This document shows, one piece after another, positions 17,817 through 26,853 of a stretch of 64,000 bases of DNA. The notes beneath the pieces are model-generated. The model saw nothing but the letters and a program-made list of their open reading frames with translations, was not told where the DNA came from and searched no databases. The stretch's first letter is position 1. Each line of letters opens with the position of its first letter. Source of the stretch: Novosphingobium sp. JCM 18896 (GTDB lineage Bacteria; Pseudomonadota; Alphaproteobacteria; Sphingomonadales; Sphingomonadaceae). A program made the translations under genes and the position numbers. Location: assembly GCF_025938095.1 (NCBI RefSeq), contig NZ_JAPCZF010000005.1:372001-436000 (forward strand). Reading direction: 5' to 3'.

Positions 17817-18662
17817 CTATGTCGTGGAGCGGGTAAGGAAACCGGCCACGCGCTCGCAAGCGGCGCGGATCGTTTCGCCAATCTCGATGACCTGGGCACC
17901 GCTGACCTGGCCGGGAATGCCGGTGAGCCCGACGACGAAGGCGACTTCGCGCGCTACGCCGCGGACCGGAACCTGGATGAAGCCGACTTCGTAGCTTGCC
18001 TGAGCCTCGATCTCCGTCGCCGGAACCATCGGTGCGTTGGTATGCCTCTGCTCGAAAATCCAGCGCGACGACTCGTCATTCGTCGTGGAGGCCGGATTGC
18101 GCACGGCCAGCATGAAGCCATGGCGCTGGATGAAGTCCACGCCGCGATCCATCGCCTCGCACTGCGCGGCCGTCGGGGCAGGTGACAACTGGTCCAGCCA
18201 GGCGGCCCTTTCGTCGGGCGACGCCCAGGCGAAGAACAGCGCGGCGAACTGGGGCAGGAGCGGCAAGCGCTCGTTGCGCGGATGGGCGATCCCCAGGTGC
18301 GAGAGCGCCGCCGCGCGGGCGCGCACGATGACGTCGTCGTGTTCGCGGAACGCCGCGGTGCAGATCGCGTCGTAGCGGTCGGCGAGCAGGCGCATTTCCG
18401 GCTGGACGACCCGGAGCGGCGAGAAATGCTCGCGCGCGGTCTCGCCGATGGCGACGAGCGCGGGGCCGGGCAGGTAGCGCTTGTCGCTGAGCCGATAGAG
18501 ATAGCCGCCCTCGACCAGCCCGGCGAGCAGGCCGTGGGTCGTGGCCTGGCTGATCTTCAGCGCGCGCGAGACATCGGTGAGCGTGAAGGCGCTCCCCGGG
18601 TGATCCGCGAAGAAGTTCAGGACGGCGATGACGCGCCGGACCGCCGGCGAAGCCTGGGACAT
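17817..18662 (-). CDS. IclR-family transcriptional regulator
   Basis: The 281-residue protein has an N-terminal winged helix (residues 8-60; FTLTDVSRALKISQATTHGLL) and an IclR effector domain (about 75-270). It is divergent from a TonB-dependent receptor and a TauD-type dioxygenase, and a 20-bp palindrome lies between them, so it most likely controls that transport/oxygenation unit. It converges with the E1 gene with only 8 bp between stops. Confidence 0.88.
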   Translation of the reverse strand: MSQASPAVRRVIAVLNFFADHPGSAFTLTDVSRALKISQATTHGLLAGLVEGGYLYRLSDKRYLPGPALVAIGETAREHFSPLRVVQPEMRLLADRYDAICTAAFREHDDVIVRARAAALSHLGIAHPRNERLPLLPQFAALFFAWASPDERAAWLDQLSPAPTAAQCEAMDRGVDFIQRHGFMLAVRNPASTTNDESSRWIFEQRHTNAPMVPATEIEAQASYEVGFIQVPVRGVAREVAFVVGLTGIPGQVSGAQVIEIGETIRAACERVAGFLTRSTT

Positions 18663-19006
18663 GCCTTGCTGGATATGCGCAAGCGCGGCCGATGGAAAGC
18701 GCGTGCGGGCGATACCCGATTGAGCGCGGCACGAGGCGGATGAACGACGGAACGCCCGTTGTGGCTTGCTCTCGCAGGAGCTTGGCTCGTGCGATGAACC
18801 GAAAGTTACTTCGGTTTAATGAAGGATAATTCGCTATTGTGTCTTATCGTTCGGATATGTAGGCGACTGACATCGAACGGCGCCCGACGGAAGGCGCGCG
18901 GCGAGGGAGAGGGAATTGGTGAGCTGAAAGTCCGCACACAGTTTCGGCAACGGCTCGGAGAGCGGCCGCATGGGCTGCGCAAGAACAGTTACCTCAGGGA
19001 GAATTC
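18663..19006. other. Divergent regulatory interval, 344 bp
   Basis: This is the shared upstream region of the IclR gene and the TonB receptor gene. It holds the palindrome at 18797-18816 and an AT-rich stretch (18817-18870) suited to a promoter. The last 100 bp before the receptor are a purine-rich leader ending in AGGGAGAA. No gene is seen. Confidence 0.5.
18797..18816. promoter_or_regulatory. Palindrome, candidate IclR operator
   Basis: AACCGAA and TTCGGTT are separated by six bases. The site is 135 bp from the IclR start and 190 bp from the receptor start, just before an AT-rich promoter-like stretch, as expected for an IclR-type operator. Confidence 0.4.
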
Positions 19007-21484
19007 ATGAATAAGCTTCTGAAATCGTGTGTCTATGTCGGAACGGCCCTGGGCCTCAGCATGGCCGCGCCGGTCTTCGCGCAGGAGGCTGACGATGCCG
19101 CGGCCGAGAACGGCGCCGACATCATCGTCACGGCCCGCCGCGTCGAAGAGCGCCTCCAGGACGTGCCGATCTCGATCACCGTCTTCAACCAGGCCCAGAT
19201 CGACAACCGCAACGTCGTCAATGCCACCGATCTCGCCGCCTACACGCCCTCGCTGAGCGCCAACGCGCGCTACGGTTCGGAGAACACCAGCTTCGCGATC
19301 CGCGGCTTCTCGCAGGAAGCGCGCACCACGGCCTCGGTCGGCGTCTACTTTGCCGATGTGGTCGCTCCGCGCGGCGGCGGCAACTCGATCGCGACCGGCG
19401 ACGGTGCCGGACCCGGCAGCTTCTTCGACCTGCAGAACGTCCAGGTGCTCAAGGGCCCGCAGGGTACGCTGTTCGGCCGCAACACCACCGGCGGTGCCGT
19501 GCTGCTGGTGCCCAAGAAGCCGACGGCGGACCTCGAAGGCTATGTCGAGGGTTCGGTGGGCAACTACGACATGCGCCGCTTCCAGGGCGTGCTCAACCTG
19601 CCGCTCAGCGACACTTTCCGTGTTCGCCTCGGCGTCGACCGCATGGTCCGCGACGGCTACATGAAGAACGTGTCGGGCGTCGGTCCGAAGGACTTCAACG
19701 ACACCGACTACTGGGCGGTGCGCGGCTCGATCGTCGCCGAGCTGACCCCGACGCTCGAGAACTACACGATCGTCTCCTACAGCCACTCGGACACCAACGG
19801 CCAGCTCCAGGCGATCCGCGCCTGCAACCCGGCCGCGGGGCGCTATCCGCTGCTGCAGCTGTGCCAACAGCAGGTCCAGCGGCTCGCGGGGCAGAGCCCC
19901 TATGCGGTCGAGCTGTCGGCCGACGGCGTCTACAACCGCATGACGCAGTGGCAGGTGATCAACACGACGACCTGGCAGGCCAGCGACACGCTGACGGTCA
20001 AGAACATCGCCAGCTACTCGCAGATCAAGCAGGCCGCCAACGCCGACTATTTCGGCACACTGTGGATCGTCCCCGCGACCTTCCCGAATTCGACGGGCAC
20101 GGGCACCGTCTCGTCGGGCGCCTTCGCCGGTTCGCGCACCTCGTTCAACACCGCGTTCTCGCCCCCGGGCGGCACGATCGCGGACCAGGAGAACTTCACC
20201 GAGGAACTGCAGTTCCAGGGCTCGTTCGGCGAGCGCCTGACCTGGCAGGCCGGCGCCTATGTCGAGCTGAGCAATCCGTTGGGCTACAACGACGTCTGGG
20301 CCGCCTCGAACCTGACCTGCACCGACCGCTTCGCGCTGCAGTGCGTCTCGCCACTGCCCTCGATCGGCGGCGCCAGCGGCTCGATGTCGATCCAGCGCTA
20401 TCGTTCGTCGTACTATGACTACGGCATCTACAGCCAGGCGACCTTCGCGCTGACCGAACAGCTCAAGCTGACCGGCGGCATCCGCTATACCTGGGACGTT
20501 ACGAAGAGCCGCGCCTACAACGCACAGTACACCTTCAGCCCGGCTGGCCAGGTCACCTCGCGGCTCTGCGCCAATCCGCTGGTCGTGCCGCGCACGCAGC
20601 AGATCACCAGCCCCGAGCAGTGCTACCAGAACCTCGAGCAGAAGAGCGATGCACCGACCTGGCTGATCAGCCTCGACTACACGCCGGTCAACGACGTCAT
20701 GGTCTATGCCAAGTATGCGCGCGGCTATCGCCAGGGCAGCACCAACCCGCTCGGCGCGGGCGGCTTCCAGACCTTCGAGCCCGAGCGCGTCGATACCTAC
20801 GAGATCGGCGGCAAGGCCAGCTGGCGCGGCAGCGTTCCGGGCTTCTTCAACGTCTCGGGCTTCTACAACGACTTCCAGAACCAGCAGCTGCAGCAGGGCT
20901 TCCTCGATACCCGCGCTCCGGCACCGGCCATCGCGATCGCGCCGCCCAACGCGGCGATCGTCAATGTCGGCAAGTCGCGCATCCAGGGTGTCGAGGTCGA
21001 AGCCGGCATCGGCCCCGTCGCAGGCCTGAAGCTCGACGTCAGCTATGCCTATATCGACAGCAAGCTGAAGGCGGTGACCGATCCGGTGTTCCCGGTGGGC
21101 AGCCCCTACAACAGCTTCATCCCGCTGGTGGTGGGCAAGCAGCTGCCGTTCACGCCGAAGCACAAGTACACGGTGTCGGCGACCTATACCCTGCCGCTGC
21201 CCGAGGAAGTCGGCGAGATCAGCCTGGGCGGCAACTTCACCCACGTCGGCTCGCAGTACGTGCTGCAGACCGCGTTCGGCACGTTGCCGTCGTACGACCT
21301 GCTCAACTTCAACCTGAACTGGAAGTCGGTGGCGGGTTCGCCGATCGACCTTTCGGCCTTCGTCACCAACGTGACCAAGGAAGTCTACTACCTCTCCGTC
21401 GGGGATTCGAGCGGCTTCGTGAACAGCCCGCTCGGCGCACCGCGGATGTACGGCCTGCGGCTGCGCTACAGCTTCGGGAAGTAA
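19007..21484 (+). CDS. TonB-dependent outer-membrane receptor
   Basis: The 825-residue protein starts after AGGGAGAA. Residues 1-25 are a Sec signal ending in VFAQ. A TonB-box-like ADIIVTARRVEER follows, then the plug (about 45-165, with VLKGPQGTLFGRNTTGG) and a 22-strand-type barrel ending in an aromatic tail (LRYSFGK). It imports a ligand using TonB energy. The next gene is a TauD-type dioxygenase and the divergent neighbour an IclR regulator, so the ligand is probably an organic compound rather than iron, but this is inference. Confidence 0.92.
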   Translation: MNKLLKSCVYVGTALGLSMAAPVFAQEADDAAAENGADIIVTARRVEERLQDVPISITVFNQAQIDNRNVVNATDLAAYTPSLSANARYGSENTSFAIRGFSQEARTTASVGVYFADVVAPRGGGNSIATGDGAGPGSFFDLQNVQVLKGPQGTLFGRNTTGGAVLLVPKKPTADLEGYVEGSVGNYDMRRFQGVLNLPLSDTFRVRLGVDRMVRDGYMKNVSGVGPKDFNDTDYWAVRGSIVAELTPTLENYTIVSYSHSDTNGQLQAIRACNPAAGRYPLLQLCQQQVQRLAGQSPYAVELSADGVYNRMTQWQVINTTTWQASDTLTVKNIASYSQIKQAANADYFGTLWIVPATFPNSTGTGTVSSGAFAGSRTSFNTAFSPPGGTIADQENFTEELQFQGSFGERLTWQAGAYVELSNPLGYNDVWAASNLTCTDRFALQCVSPLPSIGGASGSMSIQRYRSSYYDYGIYSQATFALTEQLKLTGGIRYTWDVTKSRAYNAQYTFSPAGQVTSRLCANPLVVPRTQQITSPEQCYQNLEQKSDAPTWLISLDYTPVNDVMVYAKYARGYRQGSTNPLGAGGFQTFEPERVDTYEIGGKASWRGSVPGFFNVSGFYNDFQNQQLQQGFLDTRAPAPAIAIAPPNAAIVNVGKSRIQGVEVEAGIGPVAGLKLDVSYAYIDSKLKAVTDPVFPVGSPYNSFIPLVVGKQLPFTPKHKYTVSATYTLPLPEEVGEISLGGNFTHVGSQYVLQTAFGTLPSYDLLNFNLNWKSVAGSPIDLSAFVTNVTKEVYYLSVGDSSGFVNSPLGAPRMYGLRLRYSFGK

Positions 21485-21494
21485 CAAATCGGTG

Positions 21495-21527
21495 GGATCG
21501 CGGCGAACCGGACGTTCGCCGCGATCC
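21495..21527 (+). terminator. Perfect 14-bp stem-loop after the receptor gene
   Basis: The arms 21495-21508 and 21514-21527 are exactly complementary around a five-base loop, ten bases after the receptor stop. It lacks a T-run. It may partially separate the receptor transcript from the dioxygenase gene. Confidence 0.6.
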
Positions 21528-21603
21528 TGCCTCGACCACCATTTTGCGCTTCCCAAGACCGGGCTCGTCGGGTGATCATCCCCGACGGGAGTGGAGGGAC
21601 AGA

Positions 21604-22437
21604 ATGGCCGATCTAGTCACACGCGATCTGAACACGCTGATCGCGACCGAGGTTCGCGCCAATACCGGCGATCTGATCGACGGCGTCCATGCCGCGGCCT
21701 TGCGCGAGATGCTCGTCGATCGCGGCGTGCTGGTGTTCCGCGATCTCGAGATCACCACCGATCAGCAGCGCGACATCACCGCCACGCTTGGCCCGATCCA
21801 GTCGGACAACGACGGGACCGAGCTGCAGAACGTCACGATCGACGCGCGGATCAGCCCCGAATACGCCGCCTATTTTGCCAGCACGCTGTTCTGGCATCTC
21901 GACGGCCATCACAATCAGACGGTCCCCTGCTTCGGCGGCTCTTTCCGCCCGATCCATCTGGCCGGCGACGGCGGCGAGACCGAATTCCTCAACGCCTATG
22001 CCGCCTACGAAGCGCTCGATGAGCGCGATCGCAGCCTGATCGACGGTCTGCACGTCTTCCACTCGGCCACGACCTCGGGCCTGTCCGCGAACCCGGATGC
22101 CACCGACGCGCAGATCGCGGCCTGGCGCCGGCGCCCGCCCGCGCGCCAGCCGCTGGTCTGGCAGCATGCTTCCGGTCGCAAGTCGCTGATGCTGGGGGTG
22201 GCGGTTTCGCATGTCGAAGGCATGCATCCGGCCGACAGCTACGATCTGCTGTGCCGCCTGCGCAGCCACATGAACGATCCGGCCTTCATCTATCGCCATT
22301 CCTGGCGCGCGAACGATCTCGTGATCTGGAACAACACCGGGACGCTCCATCGCGCCCGGCCGTTCGACCCGACCTCCGGTCGGCTGCTCCATCGGTTCAC
22401 CCTGGTCGGTGACGAAGCCATCCAAGCCCCTATGTGA
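21604..22437 (+). CDS. TauD/TfdA-family Fe(II)/2-oxoglutarate dioxygenase
   Basis: The 277-residue protein follows a GGAGGG ribosome site. It shows the iron triad of the family: WHLDGHH gives the HxD pair near residue 99, and LHRARPFD near residue 250 gives the distal His. The arginine of LLHRFTL fits the 2-oxoglutarate carboxylate. Members hydroxylate taurine, alkyl sulfates or 2,4-D-type acids with release of sulfite, sulfate or an aldehyde. There is no sulfonate ABC transporter; instead the gene follows a TonB receptor. Its end overlaps the convergent cobF by eight bases. Confidence 0.85.
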   Translation: MADLVTRDLNTLIATEVRANTGDLIDGVHAAALREMLVDRGVLVFRDLEITTDQQRDITATLGPIQSDNDGTELQNVTIDARISPEYAAYFASTLFWHLDGHHNQTVPCFGGSFRPIHLAGDGGETEFLNAYAAYEALDERDRSLIDGLHVFHSATTSGLSANPDATDAQIAAWRRRPPARQPLVWQHASGRKSLMLGVAVSHVEGMHPADSYDLLCRLRSHMNDPAFIYRHSWRANDLVIWNNTGTLHRARPFDPTSGRLLHRFTLVGDEAIQAPM

Positions 22438-23185
22438 GCGATCTCCGCATCAGGTAGACGTCCATGATCCAGCCGTGTTGCCGACGCAGCGCGGCGCGGG
22501 TTTCCGCGATGGTGCCGCCAACGTCGGTCAGCGCGCCCTGGACCAGCGCCTCTTGCGGCATACCGAGGTAGGCGCCCCACCAGATCGTGATGCCCTCGGG
22601 CGGCAGGCTCTGGAAGCTGCAATCGCCGTCGAGCATGACGACGAGCGTGTCGGCCGCGTCGGGCCAGCCTTCCTCGCGCAGACGCCGGCCGGTGGTGATC
22701 AGCACCGGCGAGGCGAGCGTGTTGAGCGGGATCGCGTGGGCGGCGGTCAGGGCCTGGATGCTGGTGATGCCTGGCACGACGCGGATGCGCATATCCATTC
22801 CGCCGACGATCAGACGTTCGGCGATGCGTAGCGTGCTGTCGTAGAGCGACGGATCGCCCCATACCAGCAGCGCCAGCTTGCCGCCGCTCGGCAGGTGCGC
22901 GGCGATCTGTGCGGCCCAGGCCTCGGCGATGGCGTCGTGCCAGCCGTGGACGGCGTCGATGTAGGGCAGGTCTGCCGAGCGCTCGGGCAGATCGAATTCG
23001 ACCACGCGTGTCGCGCCGGTCAGCGCGGTCTCGCAGATCAGGCGGCGCAGGTCGATCAGGTCGGACTTCCGATCGCCCTTGCGCGGCAGCAGGATGAGGT
23101 CGGCGTCGTTCATCGTCGTGATCGCGGCCAGGGTCAGGTGCTCGGGATTGCCCGTGCCGATACCGATCAGGTGCAGGTCGATCAT
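22430..23185 (-). CDS. cobF: Precorrin-6A synthase (deacetylating)
   Basis: This 251-residue SAM-dependent methyltransferase of the aerobic cobalamin pathway methylates C-1 and removes acetate from precorrin-5. It has the tetrapyrrole methylase fold: LIGIGTGNPEHLTL at the N-terminus, ALLVWGDPSLYD near residue 105 and VVPGITS near 140. It is the last gene of the cobL-E-M-B-F operon, overlapping cobB by four bases (ATGA). Confidence 0.9.
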   Translation of the reverse strand: MIDLHLIGIGTGNPEHLTLAAITTMNDADLILLPRKGDRKSDLIDLRRLICETALTGATRVVEFDLPERSADLPYIDAVHGWHDAIAEAWAAQIAAHLPSGGKLALLVWGDPSLYDSTLRIAERLIVGGMDMRIRVVPGITSIQALTAAHAIPLNTLASPVLITTGRRLREEGWPDAADTLVVMLDGDCSFQSLPPEGITIWWGAYLGMPQEALVQGALTDVGGTIAETRAALRRQHGWIMDVYLMRRSLT

Positions 23186-24504
23186 GCTGGATCCGGTGCG
23201 ATCAGGTGGAAGAAGCTGCCGGCGACCTGCCCGCGGTGCGATCCGCTCTCGGCCAGCACCGCGCCTTCGGCATCGGTGACCTCGGCCAGCGGCGCATCGG
23301 GCTGCGCGACGATCGTCGAGTAGTGGAACTCGTGCCCGCGCAGCCGCGTGCCCTGAGCAAAGCCGGCAGCGGGGGCGAGTAGGCGCGCCTGGCGATAGCC
23401 GAGATGGAGCCGGCGATCGGCGTAGCTGGTGACGAGCCCCAGCAGACCCGCCATGCGATGCCGCACGCCATCGCGATCGATCAGGCCTTCGCCGAGCACC
23501 ATATAGCCGCCGCATTCGCCATAGACCGGCCGTGTCGTCGCATGCGCAGCAAGGCCGGTGAGGAAGGTCTCGGCGGCGGCCAGACGCCCGGCGTGCAGTT
23601 CGGGATAGCCGCCCGGCAGCCAGACCAGTTCGGCCTTGGGCGGCGGCGCTTCGTTGGCGAGCGGCGAGAATGGCAGCACTTCCGCGCCGCTCGACCGCCA
23701 GGCGGCCAGCAGATGCGGGTAGGTGAACGAGAAGGCGGCGTCCTGCGCCAAAGCGATGCGCTGGGCAGGGGGCGGAATCGTCACTGCCGCGGCCGCCTGA
23801 CGTGCGCGCGCATCCGCGGCCTGCCGAAGCGCCGGCAGGTCGACATGCGCGCGGATCATCGCCGCGTAGTCGGACAGCAGCGCATCGAGACCCGGGTGCT
23901 CGATGGCCTGGACCAGTCCGAGATGACGCTCGGGCAGGGTCAGGTCGGGACGGCGGGGCAGGGCGCCGAACACGCGGATGCCCGCGGCTTCCATGCCGCT
24001 GCGCACCAGCCGTTCGTGCCGCGGGCTCGCCACGCGGTTGAGGATCACCCCGGCGAAGGGCACGGCGCCGTCGAGCGTGCGGAAGCCGTGCGCGACCGCC
24101 GCAGTCGACTGGGCCTGTCCTGAAGCATCGACCACAAGCACGACCGGCCAGCCCATCCGGCGCGCGAGATCGGCGCTGGCTCCCACGCCGCTTGCGCCCG
24201 ATCGGGCAGCGCCGTCGAACAGGCCCATCGCGCCTTCGATCAGCAGCAGGTCGGCCTCGTGGCCCTGCGCCGCGATGCCATCGAGCAGCGCGTCGGACAT
24301 CGCCCAGCTATCGAGATTGAACGAGGCGCGGCCGCAGGCGGCGCGGTGGAAGGCGGGGTCGATATAGTCGGGCCCGCTCTTGAACGGCTGGACGGAGACG
24401 CCGGCCTCGGTCAGCGCGCGGAGCAAGCCCAAGGTCACCGTGGTCTTGCCCGTGCCCGAAGCAGGCGCCGTGATCAGCAGGCCCGGGGGCAGCGGTGCGT
24501 TCAT
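23182..24504 (-). CDS. cobB: Hydrogenobyrinic acid a,c-diamide synthase
   Basis: The 440-residue glutamine-dependent enzyme amidates the a and c side chains of hydrogenobyrinate. The N-terminal half is an ATPase with ASGTGKTTVTLGLL near residue 14. The C-terminal half is a class I glutaminase: PGGYPELHAG, the nucleophile in YGECGGYMVLG, and the histidine in GHEFHYS. It starts at MNAPLPPG, overlapping the cobM stop by four bases. An in-frame extension of 67 codons was rejected as antisense noise. Confidence 0.93.
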   Translation of the reverse strand: MNAPLPPGLLITAPASGTGKTTVTLGLLRALTEAGVSVQPFKSGPDYIDPAFHRAACGRASFNLDSWAMSDALLDGIAAQGHEADLLLIEGAMGLFDGAARSGASGVGASADLARRMGWPVVLVVDASGQAQSTAAVAHGFRTLDGAVPFAGVILNRVASPRHERLVRSGMEAAGIRVFGALPRRPDLTLPERHLGLVQAIEHPGLDALLSDYAAMIRAHVDLPALRQAADARARQAAAAVTIPPPAQRIALAQDAAFSFTYPHLLAAWRSSGAEVLPFSPLANEAPPPKAELVWLPGGYPELHAGRLAAAETFLTGLAAHATTRPVYGECGGYMVLGEGLIDRDGVRHRMAGLLGLVTSYADRRLHLGYRQARLLAPAAGFAQGTRLRGHEFHYSTIVAQPDAPLAEVTDAEGAVLAESGSHRGQVAGSFFHLIAPDPA

Positions 24505-25286
24505 TCGTCCCCGCCGGCGAAGCGCGAGCCCGCGGTTTGCGGCCGGAAGCGGCGATCGTAGCTCGCCGCGTAGAGGCTGCTTTCGGCGGTGCTGTCGCTG
24601 TCGAGCACGCGGCCGACGAGGATCAGTGCGGTTCGCTCCATGCTTCCCGCCAGCGCATCCTCGATCGTCGAGAGTGTGGCACGAACGATCCGCTCGTCGG
24701 GCCAACTCGCGCGATAGACGACCGCGACGGGGCAGTCGCCGCCGTAGTCGGGCAGCAGGTCTGCGACCACCTTGGCGAGGTTGTGGACCGACAGATGGAT
24801 CGCCAGAGTTGCGCCGGTCGCGGCGAAGCGCGTCAGGCTCTCATTCGCCGGCATCGAGCTGGCGCGACCCGGCGTGCGCGTCAGCACCAGGGACTGGCCG
24901 ATCGTCGGCAGGGTCAGTTCGGCCTCCAGCGCCGCGGCGGCGGCGGCGAAAGCGGGCACACCGGGAGTCACCGTGAAGGGAATGTCCAGCGCGCGCAGCC
25001 GGCGCAGCTGTTCGCCCATGGCCGACCAGACCGACAGGTCGCCCGAATGCAATCGCGCGATATCGTGCCCGGCTTCGTGCGCCTCGCGGATCGTCGTGAT
25101 GATGTCGTCGAGCGCCATCGGTGCGGTGTTCACGATCCGCGCGCCAGGCGGGCAGTGACCGAGCACGGCTTCGGGCACGAGCGATCCGGCATAGAGGCAG
25201 ACCGGGCTGCTCGCGATCAGGTCGCGACCGCGCAGGGTCAGCAGGTCGGGCGCGCCGGGGCCGGCGCCGATGAAGTGAACGGTCAT
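24501..25286 (-). CDS. cobM: Precorrin-4 C(11)-methyltransferase
   Basis: This 261-residue tetrapyrrole methylase transfers methyl from SAM to C-11 of precorrin-4. Visible are VHFIGAGPGAPDLLTLRG at the start, RLHSGDLSVW near residue 78 and VTPGVPAF near 105. It overlaps cobE upstream and cobB downstream by four bases each, so the whole set is translated from one message. Confidence 0.93.
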   Translation of the reverse strand: MTVHFIGAGPGAPDLLTLRGRDLIASSPVCLYAGSLVPEAVLGHCPPGARIVNTAPMALDDIITTIREAHEAGHDIARLHSGDLSVWSAMGEQLRRLRALDIPFTVTPGVPAFAAAAAALEAELTLPTIGQSLVLTRTPGRASSMPANESLTRFAATGATLAIHLSVHNLAKVVADLLPDYGGDCPVAVVYRASWPDERIVRATLSTIEDALAGSMERTALILVGRVLDSDSTAESSLYAASYDRRFRPQTAGSRFAGGDE

Positions 25287-25648
25287 GACGGGGTTCCTTG
25301 GGCGATGGCGCAGGTCGCCATGCGATCGGGTGAGACGTGGCGCGGTCCGAGCAGTCGCGCGCCGGGGCCGGCGGCGGCGAGCGCGGCCGCCTCGGCAACG
25401 CTGCCGGTGCGGCGGGCGGCGAGGCTGGCCGACGATTGCGTGATCGTCTGCTGCGTTTCGAGCGCGGCCTCGTCGACGGTGATCAGCGGCAGGCCCAGCG
25501 TTTGTGCGAGCGGTGCGAGACCGGCAGCCTTGTCGCGCGGCGTGGCGAGGGCCTCGACCGCGGGAAGATCTGCCTGGGCCAGATCCAGCGCCGCGCGCAG
25601 CTCTGGCAGTGCCGTGCCCTGACGAAAGCCGAAGCCCGCGACGATCAC
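25283..25648 (-). CDS. cobE: CobE / CbiG C-terminal-like cobalamin protein
   Basis: The 121-residue protein matches the CobE/CbiG C-terminal family: IVAGFGFRQGTALPEL, then LATPRDKAAGLAPLAQ and ETQQTITQSSASL. I start it at the GTG at 25648, whose GTGA overlaps the cobL stop with GGAG upstream; a GTG five codons earlier is possible. The family assists the methylation steps of corrin synthesis, and its exact role in the aerobic pathway is not settled. Confidence 0.82.
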   Translation of the reverse strand: MIVAGFGFRQGTALPELRAALDLAQADLPAVEALATPRDKAAGLAPLAQTLGLPLITVDEAALETQQTITQSSASLAARRTGSVAEAAALAAAGPGARLLGPRHVSPDRMATCAIAQGTPS

Positions 25649-26853
25649 AGCGTCACGCTCCACTGCACGATCGGATAGCTGGCCTGCCAGCCGCGGCGCG
25701 AGCCCAGCGGCGCGGCCTGGGCCAGGTCGATGCGCAGCAGCGATCCGCCGCGCTCGGCATGCCACTGCGCGAGCAGCGTTTCGGATTCGAGCGTTACGGC
25801 ATTGGCCACCAGCCGCGTGCCGGGCGCGAGACGATCTGCCAGAGCTTGCAGCAGTTCGGCGCTGAGGCCGCCGCCGATGAAAACCGCCTGGGGTGAGGGC
25901 TGATCGGCCAGCACAGCGGGCGCCATGCCTTCGATCACGCGGAGCCGATCGACGCCGAGCGCGGCGGCATTGGCGCGCGCACGCGCGGCCCGCTCGGCAT
26001 TCGCCTCGAAACCGATCGCCTGGGTCGTCGGATGAGCGAGTAGCCATTCGATCGCGATCGAACCCGATCCCGTGCCGATGTCCCACAGCGTTTCGCCGGG
26101 ACGCGGCGCGAGCGCCGAGAGTGTCAGCGCGCGCACGGGCCGCTTGGTGATCTGGCCGTCGTGCTCGAACCAGTCGTCGGGACGGCCCGCGGCTGCGGGC
26201 AGGACTACGCCGTCGCCGGCGAAGACGATGCCGAGTGCAACCGGATGCACGATGTCGTCGAAGGCCAAGGTCGCAGCCGTCGCCTCGCGCACGCGTTCGC
26301 GCGGTCCGCCGAGCGCTTCGAGCACCGTGACCGCCGAAGCGCCGAAACCCCGTTCGTCCAGATAGCGGCATAGCTCGCCCACGGCCTTGCCGTCGCGCAC
26401 CAGCACCAGCGCGCGTCGGCCCGGCGCGAGGTGCGGACGCAGCCTCGCGAGCGGCGCGGCGTGGAGGCCGAGGCACAAGGTATCCTCGATCGGCCAACCG
26501 AGCCGGCTCGCGGCGAGCCCGAAGGTCGAGGGCGCGGGGCAGGCGGTCCATTCCCAAGGCTCGAGCTCGCGCGCGATCACGCTGCCCGCGCCGAACCAGA
26601 ACGGATCGCCCGAGGCCAGCAGCACGACGCGACGTCCCCTCTGCGCCAACAGCGGCGCGATGCCGTCGGTGAAGGGCACTGGCCATGTCAGGCGCTCGCA
26701 CCTAAGGTCGGGCACGAGGGCGAGATGGCGTGCGGGGCCGGTGACCAGTTCGGCCTGGGCCAGCGCTTCGCGGCTCGCGTCGGACAGGCCGGACAAGCCA
26801 TCCTCGCCGATGCCGACGATCGTCAGCCATGCGCGTTCAGGAGTTTGCGACAT
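25645..26853 (-). CDS. cobL: Precorrin-6Y C5,15-methyltransferase (decarboxylating)
   Basis: The 402-residue two-domain enzyme methylates C-5 and C-15 and decarboxylates the acetate side chain at C-12. Residues 1-200 are CbiE-like (WLTIVGIGEDG, LASGDPFWFG) and 210-402 are CbiT-like with the SAM loop WDIGTGSGSIAIEWL. The start MSQTPERAW has AGGA eight bases upstream. Its first codons overlap, on the other strand, the start of cobK. Confidence 0.93.
   Translation of the reverse strand: MSQTPERAWLTIVGIGEDGLSGLSDASREALAQAELVTGPARHLALVPDLRCERLTWPVPFTDGIAPLLAQRGRRVVLLASGDPFWFGAGSVIARELEPWEWTACPAPSTFGLAASRLGWPIEDTLCLGLHAAPLARLRPHLAPGRRALVLVRDGKAVGELCRYLDERGFGASAVTVLEALGGPRERVREATAATLAFDDIVHPVALGIVFAGDGVVLPAAAGRPDDWFEHDGQITKRPVRALTLSALAPRPGETLWDIGTGSGSIAIEWLLAHPTTQAIGFEANAERAARARANAAALGVDRLRVIEGMAPAVLADQPSPQAVFIGGGLSAELLQALADRLAPGTRLVANAVTLESETLLAQWHAERGGSLLRIDLAQAAPLGSRRGWQASYPIVQWSVTL

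Noticed and set aside
18989..21556. An 855-codon open frame opposite the TonB receptor gene
   Set aside because: Same shadow effect; the plus-strand frame has a signal peptide, plug and barrel, and the minus-strand translation has no recognisable fold.
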